DNA of 57,408 nucleotides from an uncultured bacterium. Its GTDB lineage: Bacteria > Bacillota > Clostridia > Christensenellales > QALW01. Below, piece after piece: positions 56,956 to 57,408 of this stretch. The stretch's first letter is position 1. The number at the start of each line of letters is the position of its first letter. The notes under the pieces were generated by a model. That model was not told the DNA's origin and searched no databases. It was given only the letters and a program-made list of their open reading frames with translations. Made by a program: the position numbers and the translations under genes. The stretch is from assembly GCA_905214315.1 (NCBI GenBank), contig CAJMLN010000008.1, positions 1-57,408 on the forward strand. The letters run 5' to 3'.

Positions 56956-56984
56956 ATTGTATCACAAAAACAGCAAGCTGTCAT
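56956..56984 (-). promoter_or_regulatory. Promoter of the EamA gene
   Basis: On the minus strand ATGACA (56979-56984) and TACAAT (56956-56961) are 17 bases apart. Confidence 0.55.
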
Positions 56985-57146
56985 AAAAACAAAAAGGGAC
57001 GCCGCCGTAACTTCAGCGACCTCCCGATTTTTTCATTCAGAGGGTTAAATAATTGAATTTTTCTGATGCGGTATTTTCAAGCCGCAATATTATAGTTCCC
57101 TCTGCAAAATTTTTTATAATTCCAATTTTTTCTTTCTTCAAAACGC

Positions 57147-57175
57147 TTGAATTTTTTTGGTTTTTGTGCCATAAT
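57147..57175 (+). promoter_or_regulatory. Promoter of the 6S RNA
   Basis: TTGAAT (57147-57152) and CATAAT (57170-57175) have a 17-base spacer, giving a start near 57182. Confidence 0.75.
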
Positions 57176-57182
57176 AAACATG

Positions 57183-57388
57183 TAAAAGATTTATCTGGGT
57201 TGTACGTTATGGGTCATTGTATAATACCCACATTATGCAAATCGGGAGTGCTCATAAAAGCACTGACGCTATGTCATGCCTCCGCAGCTTCGCTGTGCCA
57301 GTGGAAGACAAAATCGTCAGGCGGCACGCCCACCTGTCGAGAGACGGGTGTTAGAGCTGATTCAGACGGCAACCTGGATATTTTTTTA
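57183..57388 (+). ncRNA. ssrS: 6S RNA
   Basis: A non-coding transcript of about 190 bases with the design of 6S RNA, which sequesters the sigma-A RNA polymerase by mimicking an open promoter. ATCTGGGTTGT (57193-57203) pairs over 11 bp with 57369-57379, the terminal stem. Further arms, an internal apical stem (about 57295-57325 region) and a T-run at 57381-57387 complete it, and a consensus promoter lies directly upstream. The identification rests on size, closing stem and promoter; no covariance model was run. No open frame fits. Confidence 0.65.
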
Positions 57389-57408
57389 ACATTTTTTCTA
57401 TTTTCGGC

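Noticed and set aside
1..57408. CRISPR arrays, IS elements, tRNA or rRNA genes
   Set aside because: No regularly spaced direct repeats, transposase motifs, cloverleafs with GGTTCGAAtCC arms or rRNA signatures were seen on either strand.

Overview
The window looks like chromosomal DNA of an anaerobic, spore-forming Gram-positive bacterium of the class Clostridia. Three things support this: the complete spore-coat set cotJA-cotJB-cotJC, strong AGGAGG-type ribosome binding sites with near-consensus TTGACA/TATAAT promoters in front of many genes, and typical low-to-mid GC Firmicutes housekeeping genes (clpB, murG, glmM, mgtE, recD2, thiT behind a TPP riboswitch, luxS, 6S RNA). The glycan enzymes suggest a gut or plant-polymer habitat, but the exact genus cannot be read from this sequence. 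No rRNA, tRNA, CRISPR array, transposase or prophage was seen.

Layout. 1-4,000: the end of a small Cys/Asn-rich protein, then leftward glycan genes (two adjacent GH99/WbsX-like paralogues and an MGH1-like alpha/alpha-barrel glycosidase). 4,000-7,400: clpB, translationally coupled to an upstream ribbon-helix-helix-like gene. 7,540-8,020: an apparently protein-free transcription unit with its own promoter and terminator. It holds four copies of a Shine-Dalgarno-plus-ATG motif, each opening a 3-11 codon ORF; this is the most unusual element here. 8,000-13,000: a TRIC/UPF0126 membrane protein, a methyltransferase with a long structured leader, a frameshifted GNAT gene, two related membrane-anchored proteins and a carbohydrate-binding surface protein. 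13,000-16,300: cotJ operon, J-domain protein, Cys-rich protein and an amidase-SH3 protein. 16,400-19,800: flavin reductase, DNA polymerase IV, zinc-ribbon membrane protein, thioredoxin-like protein and a T4 endonuclease V-like protein. 19,900-25,700: an ECF sigma factor with an RsgI-like PepSY membrane partner, a GH2 glycosidase, an XRE regulator and a DUF2975 membrane protein.

25,800-33,500: comEB-type dCMP deaminase with murG; mgtE behind a long leader that encodes an unreported 28-residue peptide; glmM; pepF with two small partners. 33,600-36,860: a third WbsX-like gene and a GH106-like glycosidase. 37,000-43,850: zinc-ribbon protein, recD2 with a membrane protein, and an AraC regulator facing an SDR / type I dehydroquinase / quinone oxidoreductase operon through two overlapping promoters. 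43,900-48,800: DUF4363/DUF421, an SH3 protein, a VanW protein and L-rhamnose isomerase. 48,800-57,408: a TIM-barrel isomerase with yfbR, TPP riboswitch-thiT, an ADP-ribosylglycohydrolase with a beta-sandwich tail, a 55-residue protein, glycosyltransferase-luxS-mtnN, a 2[4Fe-4S] ferredoxin, an EamA permease and a 6S RNA.

How the genes fit together. The GH99/WbsX-like, MGH1-like, GH106-like and GH2 enzymes plus rhamnose isomerase point to stepwise breakdown of rhamnose-containing or mannose-type glycans. luxS and mtnN recycle S-adenosylhomocysteine. Several short genes were read directly from the sequence: cotJA, the ferredoxin, the 55-residue protein, the mgtE leader peptide and the four mini-ORFs. 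All family names rest on motif recognition by eye, not on database searches.
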